A stretch of DNA of 64,000 nucleotides from Silene latifolia. Taxonomy: Eukaryota > Streptophyta > Magnoliopsida > Caryophyllales > Caryophyllaceae. Under the pieces are notes generated by a model that was not told the origin of the DNA, ran no database searches, and saw only the letters and a program-made list of their open reading frames with translations. The stretch lies in contig NC_133537.1 in assembly GCF_048544455.1 (NCBI RefSeq), forward strand, positions 2,711,807 through 2,775,806, written 5' to 3'. Both the position numbers and the translations under genes were made by a program. Shown here piece by piece: positions 37,776 through 50,400 of the stretch (position 1 is the stretch's first letter; the number at the start of each line of letters is the position of its first letter).

Positions 37776-39244
37776 ACAAATTTAATCATAAATATTGAGA
37801 GATAAAACATAAAAACTCAATTTAATTTAGGGTATTATACAACTTTTAGGGTTTAATGTAATTTTAACAACACAAACCCGATAAATTAGAATTTAATTAA
37901 TCAAAACACGAAGTAATTTTAACACATACCTGATAAGTTAGAATTTAGTTAATCAAAACTCGAACCAAGATTACAAAATCACTGTGTTGGATGGAAAAAT
38001 AAATTTTATGGACGATTTTTTTGATAGAAACAGAAGACATAGTTTGAAACAGGAGAAAGAAAGAGTTTATGGAAAGTGATAATAACTGTTAAGTAGTGGG
38101 ACTTTTGTTATTTGTTTTTTTTTTTTTTTTTTAATATTGGGAGTAGGAAGTACCATACACCTGGGTGTATGGTATAAGAATTGTGTATTGTGCTAAATGC
38201 AAATTAATCCATCTGTATAATTTAACACCTTCTCAAAGCAAATCCAGTTTTCTATGGGTTTGGTTCCTTTGGGCTATTAATTTGGCCCATCAATGTTTGT
38301 GGCTAGACACAAATACAAGTTCGATATTCTTTCCATTCCCGTTATCGTCATTGATCTTTCAAGTACGATTTTTACTCTTTCACGGACTCTTACCATTATT
38401 TTTCCCTCCCTTGCCCTTCCTCTGAGGAAAAAAAGGGGAAAAAAACTAATTCCCTTTTCTCTCACAAAATTCAAATCAAATTAATCAATTATGGATTTTA
38501 ATTCTCAAGTTAATCAGGCACTGATTCTAACTTTCTAACTTAATTAATTATGCATCAATTATACTATCAAATTAGGGAGATTTAATTGATTTAGGTTTTA
38601 GGAAAACTAGGGTTAATCAAAATTAGCAATATAGGAAAGGATGGTTGGGTAGTAGAGGCGGACGTCGGAGGTCAGAGGAGTGGAGGCCGTCGTTCAAGGA
38701 GATGAGGGTGATGGGTGGTCATCGGACGTGCAGGGGGGTGACGGAAGGATTATGTCTGTGGTGGGTGGTTAAGAGGTCGTGGGGTGGCTCGAGTGGTTCT
38801 AAGGTGGATGGCCTGGTGTGGTGGGGACGTTTCAGCCTTCAGGGTGGGTGTTCATTTGCGATCGCGAGTGGTGGCAGCACAGGGGGTGGTTCAATGGTGG
38901 TCTGGGAGGTGCGAGTCTGACGAAGTGCGGGTCTGGGGATTGGGTGTGGCCGACAAGGGAGGGGCGGTAGAGGTTGGTGCACGGTGGCTGTCGGTGGTAA
39001 TGGTGGTTAGCCGGTGGCCTATGGCTATGGTGGACGTTGCTGGTGGGTGGTGGTGGTTATATGGGGTGGTTGGTTGGTGGTTTTTGGAGTGAGTAGTTTT
39101 TCATGTTTAATTGTAATTAGAACAAAATAGTAAATGAGGTCAAATAATAAGGGTATAATGGTCATTCATGTCTATAATTAAGTAAATCATGTCCATGAAT
39201 GAGCATAACCCTCGGTTATTTGTCTACCTTTGAATAAAATATTA

Positions 39245-39906
39245 TTCCCTCCGTCCTAGTGATTTGTTTACTTAGGCTATGTTTGGCAAGACATTTCAAG
39301 TACCTGATTTGACCAAACAACCTCATTTGACTAATATTTCAGGTAGTTGTTTTACCTAGTGCTGTTTGGTAAAGTCATTTTAGGTACCTGAAATGACTTT
39401 TCAGGTACCTGAAATGAAAAGCTACTTGATCAGGTAGCTTTTTAAAGTTTCAGATAGCTGAAATGTTCTACTTTAAAGTTTCAGATAGCTGAAATGTTCT
39501 ACTTTACATATTTACCCTTTATTTAAATTAATTTTTTATAATTATTAATGTCCTTTTATGTCATTTTACAAAAACGCAGTTACCTTTCCAATTAGTTTTA
39601 CCAAACACTTTACAATTAATCAGCTACCTTATCAGTTTCTATTTTCAGCTAGCTTTTCAGGTGCCTTTTTAATTTCAGTCACCTTATCAGGTTTCAGGTA
39701 CCTTTTCAGTCAGTTTTAGCAAACAGAGTCTTATTCCATTTTGAGGCGTCTCATTCAATTTTTTTTTCTATTATGGGAATCTCTTTGATACGCAATTTCA
39801 TCCTCCACACTCAATTTGATCTACTTGTCATCCAATAATTGGTCTCCTCCTCTTTCCTTGGTATTGTGTTAAAACCAAAGGTAAACAAATGACCGAAACG
39901 TAAGAG
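39245..39906. mobile_element. Stowaway MITE interrupted by another MITE
   Basis: Outer ends TTCCCTCCGTCC and (inverse) GACCGAAACGTAAGAG, flanked by TA. The element is split by the insertion at 39275-39730; without it the Stowaway would be about 200 bp. Confidence 0.65.
39275..39730. mobile_element. PIF/Harbinger-like (Tourist) MITE nested in a Stowaway
   Basis: A 456-bp element with ends GGCTATGTTTGGC and (inverse) GACTCTGTTTGCT, and a TTA target duplication on both sides (39272-39274, 39731-39733). The body repeats CAGGTACCTGAAATG-like blocks. A related left end sits in intron 5 of KORRIGAN copy 2 (62567-62640). Confidence 0.75.
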
Positions 39907-40239
39907 TACCCTTAAAAAATATACTCCTATAAGGTAGACAAATAGTAATTGACATAAATGATATACTTATATGTTTAGGGTCATAATACTATAATAGGCC
40001 TTGCTTATGCCTCGATTTTTACTATGTCCGACCATATTTAAGAGAACATAAAGTAAATAGAGCAATGACCTTTAAGCGTGTTAAGAATAAAAGTTAGATT
40101 AGCTGGTAAGAGCTTTTTTACTCTAATTATGAGATCGGGATTTGATTTTTACTCGCGATATAATATGCCCGTTTAAAAAAAAAAAAAAGACATAGGCCAA
40201 GATTATGATGGAATTCATGTCAAATTTACTTCGTAAAAT

Positions 40240-40640
40240 GCACACGGTGCCCCAAAAGGTTTACCGTTTTGCGTGAAATACCCAATTTTTTGATCCAGGA
40301 AATTTTAAGAGGCCATAACTTGCGTATACGGTATCAGAATGCGATGTTTTTTTTTTCAAATCGACCGACTTTTCGAGAACTTTGATTTAAAAAAAATAAA
40401 TATTGTCGTATTTGAATCACATGGTTAGGAGTTTTTGTATGTCAAAGTTTTTTTTTGACCGAACAAACTTAGAGTGACCATATCTCTTGGTCACGAGTTC
40501 TAAACTCAACAATTTTTTCTTTTCAATTCGTAGTACTCGAAATGATGGTCGGTTTGAAAAAAAAACATCACTTTCAAAGCTCGTAAGCACAAGTTATGAC
40601 CTCTTAAAGGTTTTCAGATCAAAAAATTAAATATAAAAAA
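40240..40640. repeat. long inverted-repeat element
   Basis: The left arm holds TTTAAGAGGCCATAACTTGC and TTTTTTTTTCAAATCGACCG; the right arm carries their inverses (GGTCGGTTTGAAAAAAAAAC, then AAGTTATGACCTCTTAAAGG). Arms are about 100 bp. Similar in style to the Mutator-like MITE at 58157-58700, but the outer tips do not match and no target duplication was found. Confidence 0.55.
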
Positions 40641-41202
40641 AAAATATCAAATTTCAGGAGTATCTTATGAATTTTTGGTTCTTACTTAAGAACCTTCAAA
40701 ATAAACCTTTAATTAGAAGTAGAGTAGCAAGTGTAGTTAAAATTGATGTTTCAAGTTAGACAGCAAGTCATGAGGAAGAAACGAACAAGTGCAAGCTAAG
40801 CAAATACAAAAAATAAATAAATAGTGATAGATAGTGACAGAAATGTTACAATATGGAAAATAATCAACGAGATAATCACTTGGTAAAATGTTAGACGCGC
40901 TGTCTTTGTCAGGTAGTAGCCCTGTCGGTGCCATCAACCTACTGCTTTTCTATTCTTAATCAGTTAATCATTCAGATTATCATACCATTGATTTAATCAT
41001 TTACAAATACCTCATTTCATTGGGTTACGAACGACATATCATGCATTTGGTTAGGTCTTTCTTAAGACGGTTTTTATCTTACGACCAGAAAATATCAACT
41101 TTTTTTAATAGAAACTAATCATTTAATGATAAACTAGTTTAGACCCCGTGCATTATATGCACGGTACTTAAAATTTAATATTTTTTTTTATAAAATTACT
41201 TA

Positions 41203-41410
41203 CTCCCTCCGTCCCGGTCATTTGTTGTCCTTTTGTTTTGGCACAAAGACCAAGAAAAGAGGAGAGAGCCAATTACTAAATGACATGTAGATCAAATTGA
41301 GTGTGAATGAGCAAATTGTTCATCAAATGCATTCCTAAAATAGAAAGGACAACAAATGACTGAGACACCCAAAAATAGAAAAGGACAACAAATGACCGGG
41401 ACGGAAGGAG
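41203..41410. mobile_element. Stowaway MITE
   Basis: CTCCCTCCGTCCCGGTCATT at the left and its inverse at the right (AATGACCGGGACGGAAGGAG), TA on both flanks, 208 bp. Near the right end a block of about 30 bp (AGGACAACAAATGAC) occurs twice. Confidence 0.87.
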
Positions 41411-42235
41411 TATATAATATTGGTACCTTATAATTGTTTACATTTCCCATCATTATATTTTTCTTTGATAAATAAAAGCTATAACTGAAAATTAGTTAAG
41501 AGATTTGAGTAATGAGTTAAAATATATTTTAATGAAAATAATTTTATAGTATAAAGCTAATGAGTTTCAATTTTTATTTTCAATTTTTTTTGTCACGAAA
41601 GTAATAATAACGATTTCTAATTTTGATTTATACGAAATATGAGTTAATTCATTGTCTAATAATAACATCAGTAAAAGGTTTTAACAATTTATAGTTTTAT
41701 ATCAATTTTATTTTATTTTAATTAAAATATTATAGCTTAGAGTTTAGTGAAAATAATATAATTTGATAAAAAGATTAATTTTAATAAAATATATAGACGA
41801 ATTAAATTGTAATTGTTAGTTTCCTTATTTAATGAATGATATAATTATCATTAGTTTCCTTTTTTGAGAATATGCATTTTTGGCGGGAAAATGATAGAGA
41901 TCACCTATTCATTTAGTAAGTAAGAGATGGTAAAATGTTAAAATTAAAGTTGTTGCTTTTCAACAAAAAATGATGATAATATTTTATCAGGAAATATTTA
42001 CATTTTATTTAAATTGTTCACATTTGGGTTGTCTTAATTTCAAATGAAAGTGGTTCGTTGGAAATAAGAATTTGCCATAATTTTTTTTGATGGATGGTAA
42101 ATTTTATAAACCCTACCAACTTGATCATAAAATAATCACCGATACTCTCTTTATGCCATTTATTTGTTTTTAGTCATTGTTAAAGATATTTTAATTAAAG
42201 GTAAACAAATAGAACAATAATGTTTTTTTTAACTG

Positions 42236-42415
42236 AAAAGAGCTGAACTAAACTGAATTGAATTGAATAGAGTTGAGTTTAATTGAACCGAACTAAGCTG
42301 AACGAAGCTGAATTAAGAGTTAATTTGAATACAACTAAACTAAACTGCATTGAATGAGTATGGATTAAATTGAACTAAACTGAATTGAGCTGAACTCGAA
42401 TTAAGTTATAGATAA
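42236..42415. repeat. degenerate CTGAA/CTAAA repeat
   Basis: Many variants of GAACTAAACTGAATTGA in a row, a low-complexity tract inside the Helitron-like element. Confidence 0.65.
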
Positions 42416-42842
42416 AAGAGGGCCCAAGTCAATCAATAATCGTCTTATGTTATAAACGATATTATCATATTAGTATATAATTTGTGTAGGTTTAGATGGC
42501 ACAAAAACCACATCAAAGACACAATAACATCAATCATCCAATATTTAGTCTTACTTAAAATAGAGTATTCGTCATAAATTAATTTTAAAACAGGATAAAT
42601 ACTAGCTCATACTCATAGTGGTATGAAAACAGATTTTTTGGCATTTTTTAGTCATCTTGCCATGTAATTTTGGCTTTGTTCTTTTCGATATGTGCTTAAC
42701 TGAACTGAGCTGAAATTAAATCAGAAAGAATAGAGTCTTGATATACATTTGACAAGTGTTAAACTTAAAACGGTCAATATCCATCTTAGATACAAATTTG
42801 TAAGGGTTCCCAATTTGTAATCATCCAAAATAATGTTCAATA

Positions 42843-44250
42843 CTCCCTCCACTTTTTTATATATGACGTTTTGCATTTACGAGGCAAGCCTTTGACTTTA
42901 ATATTTACAAAAAAATATTTGTTCAAAAAATATAAAAATTGTACCATTAAACTCCTTACGAAAAACTCTTTCATATGAGTATACATATCATAATATTAAT
43001 CTTCCGGATTCGTTAATATCGACGACGTTTTAGTAAACGTCGACGACGTTTTTCATAAAAAAGACGCTCACTGCGCCTCATCTCTCACTAGCCATTCTCC
43101 CTATTCTCTCTATTCTCTCTACTCAACCTCCAACTTCCACCAACACTCAACACCACCACCACACTGCCACCACAACCACACCGCCACCACACTGCTGCCA
43201 CCACCACGCCGACCTTGCCGCCTCCACCGCCACCACACTGCTGCCTCCCACGTTGCCAAGTAAGTGTGGTTTTTTTTTTTTTTTTTTTTTTTTTTTTGTT
43301 AAATTAGTTTAGAAATTGAAACTAATTGAATTAAACTATGAAATTAAATAGTTTTATTTCCTTTATTGTTATTGTTGATTGATTAAATTGATTGGATTTT
43401 GTTTTAGAATTGAATTAGTTAGTAAATTAGGTTATGTGTTAGCTTTTTATTTAAATTAATTGAATTAGTGTAGAATTTGTTAGTTTTTCGATTAAAATTC
43501 ATGTTAATTAGTTGTTATTATGTAAATTTTGGTATTGTTATATGTTGTTTGCGAAATATAGTTGATTGGGATTGATTTTTGAGTCGAAATTTGTTGTTGT
43601 TAATTGGATTGGGAGTGAATTTGTACGGTTTTAGAAGCGAAACCGCGCCAAACGTTGGAAATGGTTGTTGGCCGTGGGTTTAACGTTGGAATGCAACGTT
43701 CATCCGTGGTAACGTGGGAATTGGTTGTTTGGCCACGGAGAATTTTTTTATTTTTTATTTTTTAAAAAAAAAAAAAAAAAAAAAATTCTCCGTCTGTAAA
43801 CAAACGTGGATTCCAACGTTTGGACCACGGCCAACGTTGGTTTCCACGTTTGACACGCAGCAACGTTGATTTCAACGTTTGGTCCATGGTTGAACGTTAG
43901 ATCTCAAAGTTTGGTCTATGGTTCAATCTTGGGGGTAAAAATTTCAGATTTACGCAAACAATTAACAATATGTTATTTACAAAATTAATGTCATGAACTA
44001 ATTAGGCTGACATATTGTTAATTGTTGTTGTTGTTTTTTGTTTTTAATTTAGTTGAGTTTGAGAGAAATTTTTTTAGAGAGAGAAAGTCAAAAGGGCAGT
44101 CATCGTCTTTTTTATGAAAAACGTCGTCGATATTTACTAAAACGTCGTCGATATAAATCAGCCCCCTTAATCTTATATTTTAAGAGATATTGAAGAGAGA
44201 AGGGAATATCTCAAAATATGAGAAAGTCATATATAAAAAAATAGAGGGAG
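42843..44250. mobile_element. Stowaway MITE split by a Mutator-like element
   Basis: CTCCCTCCACTTTTTTATAT at the left and its inverse at the right (ATATAAAAAAATAGAGGGAG), TA on both flanks. Without the insertion at 43004-44166 and one copy of its target site, the element is about 237 bp, a normal Stowaway size. Confidence 0.83.
43004..44166. mobile_element. non-autonomous Mutator-like element with long inverted repeats
   Basis: A 1163-bp element with terminal inverted repeats of about 75 bp that share ATATCGACGACGTTTTAGTA and CGACGACGTTTTTCAT, so the CGACGACGTTTT block occurs twice within each end. Flanking direct repeat TTAATCTT (42996-43003 and 44167-44174), 8 bp or 9 with one mismatch. 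The interior has a CCACCACAC-rich GC block (43130-43260) ending at a splice-donor-like AAG|TAAGTG, and many AACGTT motifs. The GC block may be captured host sequence. No transposase. Confidence 0.75.
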
Positions 44251-44497
44251 TAATAATTATCTTTTGACGAAGAGATAGAAAGAACACAAAGAATCCAATC
44301 CAACCCACATGTTGGTGGCATGATTGTCAAAAATACTCTTAAAAAAATCCCATTAAATAAACAACTACACCTTCCTTCTCCTTCTCCTCATCCTCACTAC
44401 CGACACTCCCCTTCTCCACTCCTTAAAACAACTTTCCCGCTACATCTCCTTCACATTTCCAACCACCACCCCCAAAACAATTAAATAATAAAATAAA

Positions 44498-47400
44498 ATG
44501 TACGGCCGAGATCCATGGGGTGGAGCAATGGAAATCAACGGCGGAGATTCCGCAACAGACGACGACCGTAGTCGTAACCTCCACGAATACGACAGAGCAG
44601 CGCTGACGTCATCTCGCCAGCTAGACGAAACACAGCAGAGCTGGCTGCTGGGCCCCAGTGAACAGAAGAAGAAGACGAAGTACGTGGATCTAGGGTGTTT
44701 GGTTGTTAGTCGGAAGATATTTGTATGGACAGTTGGATCGATTTTGGGCGTTGGTTTGATTATAGGGTTTATTGCTCTTATTGTTAAGCTTGCGCCTAAA
44801 CATCATCCTAAAGCGCCGCCGCCGGATAATTATACGATTGCGTTGAGGAAAGCGCTTATGTTCTTCAATGCTCAGAAATGTAAGGTTTTGTTTGATTTGA
44901 TTTTGTGTGAATTTTGGTGGATTTGATGAGTTTTTTTATTTTTGTTAGGTTTGATCTGATAATTGGAGTTTGAATTGCGAATTTATCTATGAATTTGTTG
45001 AATTATAGTTGTAGTTGTAGTGATCGACTGATCGGAGTTGATTTGATGAGTTTAGTTAGGTTTGATCTGGTAATTGGAGTTTGATTGCGGTTTGAATTGC
45101 GAAAGGATTGGTGAATTTAATAATTTGTAGTTGTTGTAGACTTGTAGTGCTTGGAGTTGAGCTGATGAATTAGATGAGTTTGTTGATTTTAGTTAGATTT
45201 GGAAGTGGTGGTAAAGTTTGATCTGGTGATTGTTGTTGTTTGAGTGTTTGGAGTGATTTGATTGCGATTTTATTTACGTAAGAATTAATGAATTTGAGAT
45301 TAGGTGAGTTTTAGCTGTAGGATGCTTGGAGTGATTTAATTGTGATTTTATTTGCGAAAGAATTGATGAATTTGATTGATCTGGTGGATCTTAGTTGCTA
45401 GGGAACTTGGAGTGTTCAATTGTGAATTTATTTGCGAAGAATTGATGAATTTGATTGATCTGGTGGATTTTAGTTGCTAGGAGCCTAGGATGCTTAGAGT
45501 GATTCAATTTTGATTTTATTCGCGGAAGAATAGATGAATTTGATTGATCTGGAGCTACTAGTGAAGTTTGATCTGGTGAATTGTTCTTGTTAGAGGGATT
45601 CAAATTGTGATTTGATTAGCAAACAAATTGACGAAGCTGATTGATCTGGAGCTACTTTGATTTTGTGAACTTTGTGTTGGACGTGATGGCTGTAAAGCCA
45701 AGTTGGATTGTTCAACTATTCATTAGTTGTCCCACATTGGTAGAATAGTGTGGTTTTCTTGTGTTTATATTAGCTAGTGTACTCCACTAGTTAATTGTGT
45801 GGGTCATGGGAGGCTTTTGTAGAAGCTTTGCGAGGTGCTTAATTCGGCTCTTTGCACAGCTGTGCGCGTGCCGAGCCCGAGCCCGGCCCGGCCGGATCCG
45901 TGATCGGGATTTGGGATTTGGCAATCGCTGCGGCGGGCTTTGCCTATCTTTTTGGGCGGACCCGTTTGGTTTTGATTTGAAGAGTACAAGAGCTTAGTCT
46001 ATATGCGATGGGGTTCTTTGTGGGAGTGGTAATGATGCACTTATGCTTCGGTGGAAGTGTTAATCTGCTGGCTCCCCTCCACTTCGTGTTAATCTTTGTT
46101 GGCTCCTCTCCACTTTGCTCTTGTGGACTGCTTGGCTCTATTTCTGCTATAAATAGAGCATTACTCTTCGACTTAAACACACAACAAACACTCTCCCTTC
46201 TCTCTATTCTCATCTCATCTTCTCTTCTTTCGTCTATAATTTTCGGGTAAAGAAATACATTCGATTGTTCCAAGTCTCACGGTTCGAGTGGGCGGCGAGT
46301 TGGAGGCGTAGTGTTATCCTTGGGGAACTACGGCACTAGCCGATCGCCACCACGGTCGCATTGGGAATATAGTTTTCAAGGCGGTGGCTTCCATACCACG
46401 TCACTACTATTCGGGTTATCTCTATACTTTTCATTCATTATTCTGCAATTTTCGACTAACAATTTGAAAACTATATTATTTGTTGTTGTAACAATGTCGA
46501 TTATGTCTAAAAATGCTCCTGATTTGTCTAAAGTCGAACCCTTAGCGGTCATAATTATAACGTTGGGCTCAAAAATTACTAATGTTTTTTGAAAGTATGA
46601 AATTGATTACGTTCTATTTTCGACCACTTTGCACACTGTAAACGAAATTACGATGATGTCTGTCGCTTACACCTCGCTATTTACGTAGTAAAGTCAAATG
46701 CGAGAGGCTATTGCAAAACATGATAAGGATAATAAAATGTTAGGTTTCACCTCCTTAATCTTATGCATAATACCCTATTTGACTTGTTTATGGTTTACAA
46801 ATCTGCTAAAACCATGTGGGAATTACTAGAGAAAAAATATGGGGCTGATGATGCTGGTAAAAAGAAGTATGTCGTTGGGAAATGGTGGGGTTCAGGATGG
46901 TAGATGACAAACCTATAATGGAACAAGTACATGTTTATGAGAATTTATGTCGACGTAGTGAATGAAGGGATGAAGCTAGATGAGATTTTTCTAGCTAATG
47001 TGTTATTGGAAAAATTCCCCCTTCCCGGTCCGACTATAGAAACCATCTTAAGCATAAGAAAAAAGACTTGTCTCTCCAAGAACTTGTAGGACACATGAGG
47101 ACCGAAGAGGCAAATCGCCTTAAGGACAAACCTATTAGTCAATCTGTTAAATCTTCTAATGTTGATGCTAATTTGGTTGAGTCTGGTGGTCCGTCCTATT
47201 TCGAGAAGTTCAAGGGTAAGGGTAAGGCTAAATTGGGTCGGGGGTAAGAACCAGGGTCGGCCAAGAAGAATGGTCCGGGAAAGCACTCCAAACCGGTTCC
47301 TAAGATTGAAAACTGCTAAAGGTCCTTTTGTCCGCTATGTTTGCGGAAAACACGGGCACAAAGCCTACCAATGCTCTCGAAAAGAAAACTACCGAAGCCA

Positions 47401-50400
47401 ATGTCAGAATCGATGACATCATTCTTCTTTGTGGTTGTGGAAGCTAATATGGTGGGTAATCTTCTTTGAATGGGTCTTGAATCGGCGCTTCCGACACCTC
47501 TGTCTTCAATAAGGGGTTATTTCTTGAGTTCGAGGAAGTAGGCGATGGGGGTTGCGTTTTTATGGGTAACTCTTCATCCGCACCGATCAATGGCAAAGGC
47601 AAGATCTTTCTCAAACTCACCTCAGGGAAAACACTTGCTTTAAATAATGTTTTGTATGTTCCCTCGTTACGTCGAAACCTTGTCCTGGAGCCTTATTAAA
47701 CAAAGTGGGTTGAAGCTTGTGTTTGAGGCCGACAAGGTGGTAATGTCGCGTAATGGGGAATTTGTGGGCAAGGGTTATCTTCTTTGGGGTCTTTTTGTGT
47801 TGAACTCGATTCGGTTTTTAATAATATTGCATCTACTTCGCTTATATCGTGAGTCTATTGATATTTGGCATGGTAGATTAGGTCATGTGAATGTTGACTA
47901 TATTAAAAAACTTAGAACTATGAGTTTAATTCCAAGTTTGACAAGTCAAGAATTCTCTAAATGTGTTAGCGGTGTTGAAGCTAAATTCACAAAGAAACCT
48001 AGTAAACCTGTCACAACTAGGAATACGAGTCTTCTTGAGTTAATTCACTCCGACCTGGCTGACTTCAAAAATATTGCAAGTAGAGGTGGAAAGAATTATT
48101 ATGTCACCTTTATAGACGATTGTTCAAGGTACACCGTGTCTATCTCGCTTAAGACTAAAGATGAAGCGGAACAATCGTTTATAAACTTTAAAAATGAAGT
48201 CGAAAATCAACTCGACGGGAAAATTAAAAGGGTAAGGTCTGATAGAGGTGGTGAGTATAAATCTAGTTATCTAGCCGACTTTTGTGCCGCTAACGGTTTA
48301 ATACATGAGACTAGTCCACCTTACTTACCTCAGTCTAACGGTGTAGTGAACGTAAAAATAGAACCTTAAAAGAGATGATGAATGCTATGCTTTTAAGTTC
48401 TGGCCTATCTGACGACATGTGGGGGAAGCAATACTTTACGCTTGTCACATTCTTAACCGTGTACCTCATAAGAAAATTGACAAGACACCCTATGAGATGT
48501 GGAAGGGCTATCCTCCTAACCTAAGTTACCTTAGAGTCTGGGGGTGTTTGGCTAAAGTGGGCTTACCTGACTTCAGGAGACCTACCGTTGGATCAAAGAC
48601 CTATGATTGTGTTTTTATAGGTTATGCTCAAAATAGTTCTGCTTATAGATTCATGTCTTTAAGTGATCGTTCTATATCCGAAGCTAGAGATCTTTGTGTT
48701 TTTTGAGCATGTTTTTCCATTACAAAAGAATGTTGATTCATCTCCTAGTTTACCTGTTACATCTATTGATATCTCTTCACTTGCTAGTAGTAGCACTTCT
48801 ACCGATCATGATCTTTGAACCTAGAAGGAGTAAGAGACCTAGATGTCCAAAGAACTTTGGAGCTGATTTTGTTTCAACTTTCTTTGTCGAACATGGATAC
48901 ACTTGTTTGTGCTAGTGATGAATTTGTTTGACCTTTTTAATAGAAGATGACCCAAAAACGTATAGTGAGGCAATGAAATCCATTGATGCTAATTTTTGGA
49001 AAGATGCTATTAAAAATGAACTTGACTCTATTATGTCAAATCAAACTTGGAAGTTGACTGACTTACCTAAAGGTAGTAAACCCATTACAAGTAAATGGAT
49101 CTTTAAAAGAAAATGAGACTGTGACGGTACAATAGAGAGGTTCAAAGCTAGACTTGTAGTTAGAGGCTTTACACAAAAGAAGGGTATTGATTATTTTGAT
49201 ACTTACTCTCCTGTGACCAAAATCTCGACTATTAGGACTCTTGTCGCCTTAGTCGCTATTCATAACCTTATTATACATCGGATGGATGTTAAAAGCGCTT
49301 TTTGAATGGTGAACTAAGGGAAGAGATCTACATGTCTCAACCTGAAGGGTTTGTGATTGAGGGTCAAGAGAGTAAAGTGTGTAAACTGAACAAGTCTCTT
49401 TATGGACTGAAACAAGCACCTAAACAGTGGTATGAGAAATTTAACAACACTTTAATAAGTAATGGATATGAGGTTAACCATTCTGATTCATGTGTTTATT
49501 CAAAGGTAATAGAATCTGATTGTGTGCTCATATGCCTTTATGTTGATGACATGTTAATACTTGGTACTAATTTAGAGGTAATTATTAGAACCAAAGATTT
49601 TTTGTCATCACATTTTGAGATGAAGGACTTAGGAGAAGCTGATGTTATCCTAGGAGTTAAGGTCATCAGAAACTCTAATGGAATCTATCTAAGTCAATCT
49701 CATTATGTTGAAAAAGTGTTGAAAAAGTTTAATCGCTTTGATGATGTGCTGCAGAACACCCTATGATTCTAGTGTAGCATTGTGTAAAAACTTGGGCAAG
49801 AGTGTTTCCCAAGAAGAGTATGCTAAAATCCTAGGTAGTGTGATGTTTTTAATGAAGCGTACTCGACCGGATATTGCTTATGCGAGTTAGTAGATCGAGT
49901 CGTTATACACATAACCCTAGCAATGAACACTGGAATGCTCTTCGTCGTTTACTAAAATACCTGAAGGGAACATTTGACTTATGTTTGCATTATAGTAATT
50001 TTCTTTGTGTTAGAGGGATCTTTGTGATGCTCGGGTTGCGGTAACGATGAGATCTGTTCTACTAGTGGTTATGTCTTTACCATGGGTGGAGGTGCTATAT
50101 CATGGAAGTCTTCTAAACAGACTTGTATTGCACGCTCTACCATGGAATATGAGTTCATAGCTCTTGAGTTGGCGGGCAAGAGGTGAATGGTTGAAAAACC
50201 TTTTAGCGATATACCAAGTATGGGGCGGACGGCTAACACCGGTCTCCCGCCTTTGTGACTCATGTGACAATTGGTGTTGCAAAGAACAATGTCTATAATT
50301 CGAAAAAGAGACATATTCGAATAAGACACGCTGCAGTTAAACAACTCCAAAACAATGGAGTGATTGCTTTGGACTATGTGAAGTCTGAAAACAATCTTGC

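Larger units (their letters stand above)
41134..42477 (-). mobile_element. Helitron-like element (minus) carrying a Stowaway MITE
   Basis: On the minus strand it ends with a hairpin (CCGTGCA, loop, TGCACGG) and CTAG, followed by T (41133 on plus is A). The opposite end reads TATACTAA, preceded by A. No Rep/helicase gene. It contains the Stowaway at 41203-41410 and a stretch rich in CTGAACTAAACTGAA-like repeats (42236-42415). The 5' boundary is less sure than the 3' end. Confidence 0.5.
35907..44497. other. long gene-free region rich in transposons and repeats
   Basis: The 5' region of CPL4 (possible 5' UTR exons up to about 37150) lies at the left; the KORRIGAN copy 1 promoter and CT-rich leader at the right (44360-44497). 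Between them are MITEs, a minisatellite, a Helitron-like element and inverted repeats, listed separately. A GGT-rich stretch at 38640-39090 has long open frames but no recognisable protein. Confidence 0.55.

Noticed and set aside
38645-39092. Overlapping open frames in a GGT-rich stretch
   Set aside because: Composition-driven glycine/tryptophan/valine-rich translations in two frames, no domain, no splice or start context.
45797-45997. Open frames in the GC-rich part of the copia LTRs
   Set aside because: Part of the LTR, present in both LTRs with different frames, not a host gene.
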